From Cupriavidus pampae (GTDB lineage Bacteria > Pseudomonadota > Gammaproteobacteria > Burkholderiales > Burkholderiaceae): DNA of 64,000 nt. A program made the translations under genes and the position numbers. Below the pieces are notes generated by a model, which ran no database searches, was not told where the DNA came from, and saw only the letters and a program-made list of their open reading frames with translations. This document shows positions 17,087-25,835 of this stretch, one piece after another. Numbering within the stretch: the stretch's first letter is position 1; the number at the start of each line of letters is the position of its first letter. Where the stretch lies: positions 248,001-312,000 of the forward strand of contig NZ_CAJZAG010000011.1 in the NCBI RefSeq assembly GCF_914271485.1. The letters are read 5' to 3'.

Positions 17087-17671
17087 ATGGACAGGTCTCT
17101 CGGCGCCCGCCTGACACGACATCCGGTCATCGCCACGTTGTACGGCACGGAACAGATCGACGCCTTCGTCGATAGCGAGGCGGAAGTCTCGATCGTGGCC
17201 AATGTCGATCTGCGCAAGTTGCAACCCGTGATCGCCACGCTGACACGGGCCGGCAAGTACGCGATCGTCAATATCGACAGTTGCGAAGGACTGTCGCAGG
17301 ACAAGGGCGGCGTCGAGTACCTGGGCGACATCGGCGTGGTGAGCCTGGTCTCCACGCGTGTGGCGACGATTCAGCGCGCCAATCGCGCGGGGATGGTGAC
17401 GATGCAGAAGGTCTTCGTGACCGATCGCTCGACGTGGCCGCGCAGTGTGAAGGCGCTCGAGCAAAGCGACCCGAACCTCGTGCAGCTGATGCCCGCGCCG
17501 ATGCTGTCGCACCTGCCGGAGGCGGACCGCAAGGCGCTGCCTCCGATCGTCACATCAGGCTTCGTGTGCAACCGCGACGATATCGTGACGGCGATCGCAC
17601 ATGGCGCTGTGGCCGTCTCGACCAGCGATCGCAAGCTCTGGAACCTCGAAGCCAAGGCGCTCAAAGCGTAA
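17087..17671 (+). CDS. glpP: Glycerol-3-phosphate-responsive antiterminator, GlpP family
   Basis: A 194-residue cytoplasmic protein with the GlpP TIM-barrel-like blocks: VIATLYG near residue 15, YAIVNIDSCEGLSQDKGGVEYL in the middle, DPNLVQLMPAP and the C-terminal GAVAVSTSDRKLWN. In Bacillus, GlpP with bound glycerol 3-phosphate prevents termination in glp leaders. ATG at 17087 lies one base after the preceding stop. It closes an operon whose leader contains a perfect hairpin, which suggests self-contained RNA-level control. The presence in a betaproteobacterial-looking genome is notable. Confidence 0.85.
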   Translation: MDRSLGARLTRHPVIATLYGTEQIDAFVDSEAEVSIVANVDLRKLQPVIATLTRAGKYAIVNIDSCEGLSQDKGGVEYLGDIGVVSLVSTRVATIQRANRAGMVTMQKVFVTDRSTWPRSVKALEQSDPNLVQLMPAPMLSHLPEADRKALPPIVTSGFVCNRDDIVTAIAHGAVAVSTSDRKLWNLEAKALKA

Positions 17672-17845
17672 AAGCGGTAGCTGTCTCGCATCGCGGAACA
17701 AGGCGGCGTTGCTGACCGGCAATCGCACACCGCGTGCTTCCGCTCGTCCCGAATACATGGTTTGTCCCGACATTGACGGCAAAACCGGCCGTCATAATGA
17801 TGCCGCCCTAGCATGCGGCATGACATAAGACATCGGAGACACAAC

Positions 17846-18892
17846 TTGAGTATCAAGACTGACGCGACGCGCCTGCCGCGCGCGGCGCGTACCGCATTCC
17901 TTTCCCGTTCCCTGCGTAGCACCCTGTCGTCGGCCGGCCTGTTCACCGCGCTGCTGACGACGGCACTCGTGAGTGCCCCCGCCGCGTACGCCGCCGATGC
18001 GTGGCCCAGCAAGCCGATCAAGGTCATCGTGCCGTACACGCCGGGCGGTTCCACCGACACGGTGTCGCGCGTGGTGTTCGAGAAGGTGGCGCAGAGCCTC
18101 GGCCAGCCCATCATCATCGAGAACAAGCCCGGCGCGAACAGCACCCTGGGCGTGGGTGTGGCGGCGCGCTCGACGCCCGATGGCTACACGTTTGTCTCCA
18201 TCCTCGCGGCCTACAGCGCGAACATGTCGCTGTACTCGAAGCTCAGCTACAAACCCTCGGACCTCGTGCCCGTGGCGGAGATGGCGGAGTTGCCGTTGTT
18301 CCTGTTCGCCAGCAAGAAGCTACCGGTGAAGACCGTCGGCGAACTGGTCGCGTATGGCAAGAAGCATCCCGACACGTTGACGTTCGGCTCCAGCGGCGTT
18401 GGCAGCTCGGCGCATCTGACGGGCGAACGCCTGGCGATGGAGTCGAAGGTCAAGATGACGCATATTCCGTACAACGGCAGCGCGCCGATCCTGCCGGCGC
18501 TGGTGTCGGGCGAAGTGTCGGTTGCGTTCGATCCGCTGCTGGTGCCGATGCCGCATGTAAAGTCCGGCAAGATCAACGCGCTCGCGGTAGCGTCGGCCAA
18601 GCGCTGGCCCGGCGAGCCGAATATCCCGACCATGGAAGAGGCCGGCTTTCCGGGCTTTCTGATGAGCTCGTGGACCGGATTGCTGGCACCGGCAGGCACG
18701 CCGCAACCGATCGTCGATCGCATGGCCAAGGAAATCGCCGCGGCCACGGCCAGCGCCGACGTCGCGAAGAAGCTGACCGACCTTGGCTTTGTTCCCGTGG
18801 GCGGCACGTCGGACGAATTCCGCAAGTTGATCGAGCGCGACACGGTGCGTTACGCCGAAATCGTCAAGGCAGGCAAGATTTCGCTCGACTGA
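17846..18892 (+). CDS. Bug-family (TctC) tripartite tricarboxylate receptor-like periplasmic binding protein
   Basis: About 348 residues. The TTG at 17846 follows CGGAGA; the leader is long (basic start, then SAGLFTALLTTALVSAPAAYA ending near residue 50). The mature protein begins AWPSKPIKVIVPYTPGGSTD, the Bug signature, with KPGANSTLGVGVAA and GGTSDEFRKLIERD later. Bug proteins bind carboxylates or related solutes for TTT transporters or sensing. It follows the glycerol operon after 175 bases and has a terminator after it, so it is probably its own unit. The ligand is unknown. Confidence 0.88.
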   Translation: MSIKTDATRLPRAARTAFLSRSLRSTLSSAGLFTALLTTALVSAPAAYAADAWPSKPIKVIVPYTPGGSTDTVSRVVFEKVAQSLGQPIIIENKPGANSTLGVGVAARSTPDGYTFVSILAAYSANMSLYSKLSYKPSDLVPVAEMAELPLFLFASKKLPVKTVGELVAYGKKHPDTLTFGSSGVGSSAHLTGERLAMESKVKMTHIPYNGSAPILPALVSGEVSVAFDPLLVPMPHVKSGKINALAVASAKRWPGEPNIPTMEEAGFPGFLMSSWTGLLAPAGTPQPIVDRMAKEIAAATASADVAKKLTDLGFVPVGGTSDEFRKLIERDTVRYAEIVKAGKISLD

Positions 18893-18935
18893 GCGGCTTG
18901 CTGGGCCGCTCACTGCCCGGCTTTGTCACGAAAAC

Positions 18936-18966
18936 AAGCCATGCTCGCAAGGGCATGGCTTTTTTC
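18936..18966 (+). terminator. Rho-independent terminator after the Bug receptor gene
   Basis: Stem AAGCCATGC / GCATGGCTT with an 8-base loop, followed by a run of Ts, lies 44 bases after the stop of the Bug receptor gene. Confidence 0.85.
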
Positions 18967-19056
18967 ATGGCAAAGACGCGTTAGAGTATCTGCGAGAATG
19001 TTGCCGTATGCCGTTATTGCGCATAGGGCGACGGAAGCGTTAGAGGGCTGTTGGCG

Positions 19057-19896
19057 ATGAGTATTCTGAGTTTGTTCAAGCGGAGAAATAAGAAGGCGCG
19101 CGTGCGCAAGCCGGGGCCGGCACAGGATGCGGCCGCCGTGGGTACCCCTGCGCCCGCCGCGCGGCCGGCGCCACCGATCGTGAGCCTGCCGCAGAGCGCG
19201 TACGACCGCGTCTATGCGGAGGTCATGACCACCGTCGACGGGCTTTCCGCGGACGATGCCGCTGAACTGCTGCTGCTCGTCAAGGAGAGCGGCAGCGATG
19301 GCCTGAACCTCGGTGGCTATTTCACACGCGGCTATGAGCGTTTCTTCAAGAACCGCGACTGGCGCTGGCGCGAGTACGACGAGTGGCGCGAGGCATTCGA
19401 AAAGCTCGGCGCGTTCCCGTCCAACTGGACTGATATCCATCACGTCCCCACGCCCGCGAATCGGCCCACGCATACGCGTCTGCTCGACATCGATGCGGTG
19501 GAGCTCGAGCACTACCTGACCGAGGTTGGCGTGCCGTTCGAAGCATCGCTGCAGAAGGCGCAGCTAGCCTCGATGGCTGAACATACCGAAGGGCTGAAAT
19601 CCTCGCGGCTGTGGACGCGTTTGCTGAAGAAGGAAGAATTGGCGGTGCAGGAAGCGATCGCGCGCCGGCCCAAGGTGCTGTACGACCTGCTGATGCGAAC
19701 CATCGCCTATCGCGCGAAAAGCATTCGCGATCTCGAGCGTGCGCAGGCGCTGGGCATCAGGAAGCATGAGGTGATGCTCGCGTTCGAAGCCGACCGGCGC
19801 TTTGTAGATCTTGCACGCAAGAAGAACCCCGAGGCGGTGCCGCCTTATTATCCGAACGATTTTACGCAGTTGCGGCCGATACTCGAAAATGATTGA
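19057..19896 (+). CDS. Hypothetical protein, 279 aa
   Basis: A soluble protein with a basic N-terminus (KRRNKKARVRK) and a Pro/Ala-rich linker to about residue 45, then a charged, mostly helical body. It has Trp/Tyr-rich blocks such as RDWRWREYDEWREAF and a C-terminal KKNPEAVPPYYPNDF. No signal peptide, membrane segment or catalytic motif is evident. ATG at 19057 is chosen over TTG at 19051. It stands alone between a terminator and the NHL lipoprotein gene. I do not recognise the family. Confidence 0.75.
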   Translation: MSILSLFKRRNKKARVRKPGPAQDAAAVGTPAPAARPAPPIVSLPQSAYDRVYAEVMTTVDGLSADDAAELLLLVKESGSDGLNLGGYFTRGYERFFKNRDWRWREYDEWREAFEKLGAFPSNWTDIHHVPTPANRPTHTRLLDIDAVELEHYLTEVGVPFEASLQKAQLASMAEHTEGLKSSRLWTRLLKKEELAVQEAIARRPKVLYDLLMRTIAYRAKSIRDLERAQALGIRKHEVMLAFEADRRFVDLARKKNPEAVPPYYPNDFTQLRPILEND

Positions 19897-19996
19897 CGTG
19901 TAACCGGAATAATCGGGATAAATGTTCGTTGTAATGCGCCGATAGGAAGAGTGGGTGGCCACTGCCATCGCACCCTTTCGACCATTACAACTAACA

Positions 19997-21415
19997 ATGA
20001 AACCTCTTCGTTCGCGTCACCACAATTCGCGCCGCGGTCTCGCGGTAGCCACCGTCTCTTCGATCTGCCTCGCGGTCACCATTCTCGCTGCCTGCGGTGG
20101 TGGCGACGATGCGGCTGCGCCGTCTGCTCCTGCGCAAGTTCCGGCGACGCCGAATAACCCCAACGTTCCCGTCACACCGCAACTGCCTGCCACCTACACG
20201 GTGGGCGGCATGCTTGCCGGCCTCGCGAGCAGCGCGACGGTGATCCTGCAAAACAACGGCGTTGACGCGCTCTCGCTGTCCGCGAGCGGTGCATTCACGT
20301 TCCCGACCTCGGTGACCGATGTCTATGCGGTGACGGTCGGCACGCAGCCCTCGGGCCAGACCTGTACCGTGACAAATGGCGCCGGCACGGCAAGCGCCAA
20401 CGTGACCGACGTCACCGTCAATTGCGTGAACAACCCGCCGCCGCAGCCGCAGGTCTCGACGTTCGCGGGCGACGGTACGCCGGGTTCCGCCGACGGCACC
20501 CTTGCCACGGCCAGGTTCCTGTCGGCGGCCGGCATGTCCTTCGATGCAGCCGGCAACCTTTACCTCGCCGACCTGGACAACCAAGCCATTCGCAAAATTA
20601 CGCCGGGGGGCGTGGTCAGCACGATCGCCGGTAATACCCATGCGATGGGCGCCGCCGATGGAGCTGCCGCCACGGCAACCTTCAAGTATCCCTCTGGCGT
20701 CATCGCCGACAGCGTCGGCAACGTGTACGTGGTCGATCAGAGCAATCATCGCATCCGCCAGATCGATAACACCAACACCGTTTCGACTCTCGCCGGCTCC
20801 ACCGCGGGCTATCTCGATGGCACCGGTACCGGCGCGCAGTTCAACTCGCCGTACGCGGGCGTGGTCGATGCAGTCGGCAATCTGTACGTGACCGAGTTCA
20901 GCAACAACCGTATCCGCAAGATCACGCCGGGCGGTGTGGTCACGACCTTTGCCGGCTCGACGGGCGGCTATCTCGATGGCACCGGCACGGGCGCGCAGTT
21001 CCAGTCGCCGAGCGGCATTGCCATCGATGCGAGCGGCAATCTGTACGTGGCCGACACGTCCAACAACAAGATCCGCAAGATCACGCCTGCCGGTGTCGTC
21101 ACGACAATCGCTGGCTCCACCTACGGTTTTGCCGACGGCACCGGTACGGCTGCCCAGTTCGCCGCACCGTTTGGCCTCGCGCTGGATGCGGACGGCAACC
21201 TGTACGTGGCCGACCGCGGCAACAACCGCATCCGCAAGATCACGCCCGCCGGCGTGGTCACGACGATCGCCGGTGACGGCACCGCGGGCAATACCAACGG
21301 CGACGGCAATGTCGCCCGCTTCAGCAACCCGACGTACCTCGCGATCGATGCGGCGAAGAACCTCTACGTGACGGAACTGAACGGCCTCGTCATCCGCAAG
21401 ATCGTCTTGCAGTGA
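19997..21415 (+). CDS. NHL-repeat lipoprotein
   Basis: A 472-residue secreted protein with a lipoprotein signal (LAVTILAACGGG, lipobox LAAC). A beta-rich N-terminal domain (residues about 70-160) with paired Cys precedes five to six NHL repeats. These share units like LYVADTSNNKIRKITP and GVVTTIAGS...DGTGTGAQF, forming a beta-propeller. Function is unknown; such propellers usually bind proteins or sugars at the cell surface. Start at ATG 19997 gives a standard lipoprotein leader; GTG at 19955 has a better ribosome site (AGGAAG) but adds an odd extension. The internal DNA repeats are nearly identical, so copy number could vary between strains. Confidence 0.83.
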   Translation: MKPLRSRHHNSRRGLAVATVSSICLAVTILAACGGGDDAAAPSAPAQVPATPNNPNVPVTPQLPATYTVGGMLAGLASSATVILQNNGVDALSLSASGAFTFPTSVTDVYAVTVGTQPSGQTCTVTNGAGTASANVTDVTVNCVNNPPPQPQVSTFAGDGTPGSADGTLATARFLSAAGMSFDAAGNLYLADLDNQAIRKITPGGVVSTIAGNTHAMGAADGAAATATFKYPSGVIADSVGNVYVVDQSNHRIRQIDNTNTVSTLAGSTAGYLDGTGTGAQFNSPYAGVVDAVGNLYVTEFSNNRIRKITPGGVVTTFAGSTGGYLDGTGTGAQFQSPSGIAIDASGNLYVADTSNNKIRKITPAGVVTTIAGSTYGFADGTGTAAQFAAPFGLALDADGNLYVADRGNNRIRKITPAGVVTTIAGDGTAGNTNGDGNVARFSNPTYLAIDAAKNLYVTELNGLVIRKIVLQ

Positions 21416-21460
21416 CGCGAAGGCGCGCGCGTAGCGCGCGCCACGATGTCTAACCGGTTT

Positions 21461-21492
21461 GCGGCAGCCTCGCCACGGGCTGCCGCTTTTTT
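21461..21492 (+). terminator. Rho-independent terminator after the NHL lipoprotein gene
   Basis: GCGGCAGCC and GGCTGCCGC flank an 8-base loop and are followed by TTTTTT. A second GC-rich hairpin (GGCGCGCGC/GCGCGCGCC, 21422-21442) precedes it. Confidence 0.85.
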
Positions 21493-21595
21493 ATTGGCTA
21501 GGTGCGATTGCATTCGACAAGGAATGCCGGATTGCATCGACACCGGCCTCTTGTCGTCCCAGCTTACGAAATTTCCGCCTCCAACTTCACTTTTT

Positions 21596-21617
21596 GTCCT
21601 ATACAAACGTATAGGAC
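21596..21617. promoter_or_regulatory. Perfect 9-bp palindrome upstream of the catalase-cytochrome operon
   Basis: GTCCTATAC, four bases (AAAC), GTATAGGAC. This perfect inverted repeat lies 139 bases before the SrpA start in an otherwise empty 260-base region (21493-21755). It is well placed to be an operator for an oxidative-stress regulator. No adjacent regulator gene reads into it. Confidence 0.55.
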
Positions 21618-21755
21618 GATCAAGCCAGAACGTTGGACGCGACAAGCCATCGTCGGATGGTTTCCTGGCGCCCCGTGGCATACCTTGCCATGGTGGCGAT
21701 TGTTCCGTCGCTGCCCCCCACAAAACCAGTTGCTGTCCATACAGCAGGAGTGACC

Positions 21756-22868
21756 ATGGACCAAGACAAGCGGAACCCTTCGGGGCTTCCACCCAGACTC
21801 GGCCCCGCCGCGCTGGCGATCCGCTTCGGCGTGATCGGGCTGGCGACGTTATGCCTTGCGGGCGCCTTTGCCTACACGGGCGGATGGCTGACCCCCGAAC
21901 GGCTTTCGCCGCATCGGGTCATCGATGGCTTCGAGGCCACCAGTGGCAAACACATCGGCTTTCGGCGTAACCACGCCAAAGGCGTCTGTGCCACGGGCTG
22001 GTTCGATGCTACCGGCGCCGCCGGGCCATACAGCAAGGCCCGTCTGCTGACACCTGGTCACTACCCCGTGGTGGGCCGCTTTGCATTTGCCGGCGGCATG
22101 CCGTATGTCCCGGACGCACCGGGGCTAATTCGCAGCCTGGCGCTGCAGATCAAACCCTCGGGTGGCGAGGAATGGCGCATGGCGATGATCGATATTCCGG
22201 TCTTCCCGTTTGCCAACGTCGACACGTTCTATGAACAGATGATGACGTCGGTGCCAGATCCCAAGACCGGCAAGCCCGATCCCGACAAGATGAAGGCGTT
22301 CGTCGCAGCGCATCCCGAGTTCCTGACAGCGTATGGCCTCGTTGGCAAGCGCGTGGCGTCGTCGGGCTTTGCCAACACCACCTACAACGGGCTCAACACG
22401 TTCCTGTTCGTCAATCATGAGGGCGTGTCGGTGCCGGTGCGCTGGTCGGTGGTACCCGAGCAGGCGTTTGCGCCGCTGGGGCCGAAGCTGGAGGACAAGA
22501 ACTACCTGTTCGACGCGCTGATCGCTGACGCCGCCAAGCCGCTCAAGTGGAAGGTCCTCGTGACTATCGGTCAGGCCGACGATCCAGTGCGGCCAGATCT
22601 GCCGTGGCCCGAGACGCGCAAGCAGATCGATATCGGCACAGTGACGCTCGACAAGCTGGTGGGCGAGGACAGCGCGGGTGCTGCCTGCACCGATATCACG
22701 TTCGATCCGACCGTGTTGCCCGCAGGTATCAGCACGTCCGCCGATGGCATTCCGGCCGCGCGGTCGGCGGCCTATGCACGCTCGTTCCTGCTGCGTGAGC
22801 ACGAACGCTCGGCCAAGCCGCCTAGCGCTGTAACGGAATCCGAAGTGAACGCGGGAGGCAAATCATGA
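21756..22868 (+). CDS. srpA: Membrane-anchored catalase-related peroxidase (SrpA-like)
   Basis: A 370-residue haem protein of the small catalase branch. A single N-terminal anchor (residues about 18-40) is followed by HRVIDGFEATSGKHIGFRRNHAKGVCATGWF, where the distal His-equivalent region lies. Further on are FPFANVDTFYEQM and the ARSAAYARSFLLREHERSA tail. It is shorter than true catalases (about 480 aa), as expected for SrpA. ATG at 21756 follows AGGAGTGACC. It overlaps the b561 gene by four bases, so the pair probably form a periplasmic peroxidase with a dedicated membrane electron donor. Confidence 0.85.
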   Translation: MDQDKRNPSGLPPRLGPAALAIRFGVIGLATLCLAGAFAYTGGWLTPERLSPHRVIDGFEATSGKHIGFRRNHAKGVCATGWFDATGAAGPYSKARLLTPGHYPVVGRFAFAGGMPYVPDAPGLIRSLALQIKPSGGEEWRMAMIDIPVFPFANVDTFYEQMMTSVPDPKTGKPDPDKMKAFVAAHPEFLTAYGLVGKRVASSGFANTTYNGLNTFLFVNHEGVSVPVRWSVVPEQAFAPLGPKLEDKNYLFDALIADAAKPLKWKVLVTIGQADDPVRPDLPWPETRKQIDIGTVTLDKLVGEDSAGAACTDITFDPTVLPAGISTSADGIPAARSAAYARSFLLREHERSAKPPSAVTESEVNAGGKS

Positions 22869-23407
22869 GCAACAACGTCCAGGGCTTCTCCTTCATTTCG
22901 CGCGCCTTGCACTGGGTCATGGCGGTGCTGATCGTGGCGATGCTGTTTATTGGTATTGGCATGGTGTCGACAGTGTCGGAGCGCTATACGACGCTGCTGA
23001 CGCTGCACCGGCCGATCGGGATCGCGATCTTCCTGCTGGCCGTGCTGCGTGTGATCAACCGTCTGACGCATCGGCCGCCGCCGCTGCCAGCCTCGCTGTC
23101 CGCGCCGCAACGCGTGGCCGCGCATGCTTCGCATCTGGCGTTGTACGCGCTGATGCTGGCGATGCCGCTCGTAGGCTGGGGCATGCAATCGGCCGGCGGG
23201 TTTCCGATCGTGCTGTTTGGCCAGACCGAGCTGCCGCCGATTCTGCCGCATAGCCCGCAGCTTTATGCGTTCCTGCGCGAGGCGCATACGATTGGTGCGT
23301 TTGCGTTGTTTGCGGTGTTGCTGTTGCACTTTGCAGCCGCGCTCTATCACGGGCTGGTGCGGCGTGATGGCGTGCTGGAGTCGATGACGACTGGCAAGGC
23401 GCAGTGA
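22865..23407 (+). CDS. Cytochrome b561
   Basis: A 180-residue, four-helix membrane haem protein. Axial His candidates are in SRALHWVMA (helix 1), LTLHRPIGI (helix 2), HASHLALYALM (helix 3) and LLLHFAAALYHGL (helix 4). It passes quinol electrons across the membrane. The ATGA overlap with the catalase-like gene indicates that it feeds that enzyme. A strong GC-rich hairpin follows the stop. Confidence 0.9.
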   Translation: MSNNVQGFSFISRALHWVMAVLIVAMLFIGIGMVSTVSERYTTLLTLHRPIGIAIFLLAVLRVINRLTHRPPPLPASLSAPQRVAAHASHLALYALMLAMPLVGWGMQSAGGFPIVLFGQTELPPILPHSPQLYAFLREAHTIGAFALFAVLLLHFAAALYHGLVRRDGVLESMTTGKAQ

Positions 23408-23442
23408 GGGTTGGGGGCCCTCACCCCAGGGCCCCCAACCCC
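23408..23442. terminator. Long GC-rich hairpin between convergent genes
   Basis: GGGTTGGGGGCCC and GGGCCCCCAACCC form a 13-bp stem between the b561 gene and the convergent LysR gene. There is no T-run on either side, so it may be a weak or Rho-assisted bidirectional terminator. Confidence 0.55.
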
Positions 23443-24359
23443 TACTTCGCGCCCTTGCGCAACATGCGGCTGTATGAGATCAGCATCTTGGCGAACTCGC
23501 CGGTGATCGGAGGTAGCGGCACCGCGGTACGCTGCACCAGGCAAAGGTCGGCCGGTGGGATCGCTTCGGCGATGCGGATCTCGCGCAGCGCGTCCTGAAA
23601 GCCCTCCTGCTCCAGCGCAATCCTTGGCGCCAGAAACAGCAGGTCCGTGCGCGACACCAGATTGAGCGTGTCGTACAGCGACTCCACCGTAACCACGATA
23701 TTGGGCGTGTCCAGCCCGGCATGGTGAAACATGTCGACCAGCCGGTTCGACGGCAGGCCAGCCTGACCCGGTGGTCGCGTGTTGACCCATTCGCACTCGG
23801 CCAGCGACTTGATGGCGCGCGCGCGTTCGAGCGGGTGTCCCACGCGGCAGACGATCGCCGGTTCCGATTTAGCGAGCCGCGTGCTCGTGAGGTCCGTCAC
23901 ATCGGTGCGACGCGACACCAGCGTCAGCGCAAAATCCAGCCGCCCCTCGCGAATGCCGCTCAGCAGCGAACTAGCCGGGCCGCTTGCCAGATGCACAGAG
24001 AACTGCGGAAAGCGCTGGCGAAATGCACGCAGCACCGGCGGTACGATACGCGCGAACGCTTCCGACGATACCCCGACGTTCATCGAGCCCACCAGATTGC
24101 CCTGAAAGCTCTGAAACTCCTGTTCGGTGCGTTCGCACTCGCCGAGGATGATGCGCGAGCGCGCGAGTAGCGTCTCGCCGGGGCCGGTCAACACGATGCC
24201 GCGATTGCCACGCGCGAACAGGCTCACGCCGAGCGAGGCCTCGAGCCGCTTGATCTGCTGCGTCAGCCCGCTTTGGGCAAGCTCGAGCGAACGCGCGGCG
24301 GCGCGGATGCTCCCATGTTCGACGACGGCGGCAAACGCCCTCAACTGATCCAGGGTCAT
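23442..24359 (-). CDS. LysR-family transcriptional regulator
   Basis: 305 residues. The N-terminal HTH is standard: LDQLRAFAAVVEHGSIRAAARSLELAQSGLTQQIKRLEASLGVSLFARG. The rest is a periplasmic-binding-like effector domain. It lies immediately upstream of, and in the same direction as, none of the flanking catabolic genes' promoters; the minus-strand peptidase operon at 24432-29423 reads towards it, so it may be the last gene of that unit and act as its regulator. The effector is unknown. Confidence 0.88.
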   Translation of the reverse strand: MTLDQLRAFAAVVEHGSIRAAARSLELAQSGLTQQIKRLEASLGVSLFARGNRGIVLTGPGETLLARSRIILGECERTEQEFQSFQGNLVGSMNVGVSSEAFARIVPPVLRAFRQRFPQFSVHLASGPASSLLSGIREGRLDFALTLVSRRTDVTDLTSTRLAKSEPAIVCRVGHPLERARAIKSLAECEWVNTRPPGQAGLPSNRLVDMFHHAGLDTPNIVVTVESLYDTLNLVSRTDLLFLAPRIALEQEGFQDALREIRIAEAIPPADLCLVQRTAVPLPPITGEFAKMLISYSRMLRKGAK

Positions 24360-24431
24360 GACGGGAGACAGGCGTTGATGATCAATATCCGCTAGTGAAC
24401 ACTGCGGCCGATCCCGCTGTCAAACCCGCAT

Positions 24432-25832
24432 CTAAACGCCGACACCCGCGGGTAACGTGCCCCGCTCGCCCAGATCCCAGTACAGACCGGCCATGATCCG
24501 CAGCCCCTCGCGCGTGACATCGGTCAGCATATGTTCGTCGGGACCATGCTGCGCGCAGGCCGGATACGAGTGTGGCACCCAGATCGTCGGCAACTTCAGC
24601 ACATCGGCGAACACATCGTTGGGCAGCGTGCCCGCGAGGTTCGGCAGCACGGCTGGCGCCGTACCGGTACTGGCTTCGATCGAATCCGACGCCCATTGCA
24701 CCCACGGATGATCGACATCGAGGCGCGTGGCGGCGCCACTCATCGTGATGCTCACCTCCACCTCGCCAAACCCATGCGCATCGAGATGTCGACGCAGGAT
24801 CGACTCCAGCTCCTGCCACCGCGTGCCCACCACGAAACGCAACTGGCAATGCGCGACGGCCGCGGGCGGAATCGCATTGACCGGACGCTGCGGCGAGCCC
24901 GCGCCGAGCGCCAGCACCTCGATCGTGTTCCACGCGACCAGCCGCTCGGCCGCCGTCAGATCCGGCTCGCCCCAGCCCGTTGTGAACGGCGGATCGTCCT
25001 TGCCACCGCCCAGTTCAATATCCGCGAGTGCGGCGCGCACCGCATCGGGAATCGCGGGCGGCAACAGCTCGGAGACCAGCATCCGCCCCTGTGCATCGAC
25101 GATCGTGGCCAGCGCATTAGCGAGCACGCTGGCCGGATTGGAGATCACGCCGCCCCAGTTGCCCGAGTGATACGCGCGTTCGCGCGCGCGCATCGACAAC
25201 GTGAAGTTGACCATGCCGCGCGAGCCGAGAAACAGCGTGGGGCGACCCGCCGCGACACGCGGACCATCGCAGCCGATAAACAGGTCCGCGCGCAGCTGCG
25301 CCACATTGGCCTCGCAGAATTCGCGCAAGCCCGGCGAGCCAGCTTCCTCGCCCATCTCCATCAGCACGAGCACGTTGTAGCCGAGCTTGCCGCCCCGCGT
25401 GCTCAGCACGTGCTCGAGCGCCGCGAGGTTGATTGTGTGCTGACCCTTGTTGTCGGCGGTGCCGCGCCCATACCAACGGTCGCCATCGACGGTCAGCGCC
25501 CAGGGCCCCCGCCCCTTGCGCCAGCTCGCCTCCTGCCCGTTGACCACATCGCCGTGCCCGTAAGTCAGCACGGTGGGCGCTGCAGGATCTTCCACCCGCC
25601 GCGCCACAAGAAACGGCCCGCCGGTCGCCACCGGGTTCGGCGACACCGTGACCTCGAAACCAAGACGCTCCAGCCACGGCACCATCTCGGCATCGAAATA
25701 CTCGCCCAACGCGGCAGGGTCCGCGCCAAGGTCGCTCTCGGAGCGGATCGCGACGCGACGCGCGAGGTCGGTGAACAACTGGCCTTGATCGAGATATTGC
25801 AGCGCGGATTGCAGGGCGGTGGAACGTGTCAT
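24432..25832 (-). CDS. M20-family metallopeptidase / amidohydrolase
   Basis: A 466-residue zinc hydrolase. Metal and catalytic residues are visible: His and Asp in YGHGDVV, the bridging Asp in GRGTADNKGQH and the general-base Glu pair in MEMGEEAGSPG. A dimerisation domain lies in the middle, about residues 210-340, and PHSYPACAQHGPDEHML near the end supplies the last ligand. It cleaves peptides or N-acyl amino acids in the cytoplasm. The gene is 3 bases downstream of a Bug receptor, which suggests that the receptor's ligand is an amide-type compound hydrolysed here. Confidence 0.88.
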   Translation of the reverse strand: MTRSTALQSALQYLDQGQLFTDLARRVAIRSESDLGADPAALGEYFDAEMVPWLERLGFEVTVSPNPVATGGPFLVARRVEDPAAPTVLTYGHGDVVNGQEASWRKGRGPWALTVDGDRWYGRGTADNKGQHTINLAALEHVLSTRGGKLGYNVLVLMEMGEEAGSPGLREFCEANVAQLRADLFIGCDGPRVAAGRPTLFLGSRGMVNFTLSMRARERAYHSGNWGGVISNPASVLANALATIVDAQGRMLVSELLPPAIPDAVRAALADIELGGGKDDPPFTTGWGEPDLTAAERLVAWNTIEVLALGAGSPQRPVNAIPPAAVAHCQLRFVVGTRWQELESILRRHLDAHGFGEVEVSITMSGAATRLDVDHPWVQWASDSIEASTGTAPAVLPNLAGTLPNDVFADVLKLPTIWVPHSYPACAQHGPDEHMLTDVTREGLRIMAGLYWDLGERGTLPAGVGV

Positions 25833-25835
25833 GGT

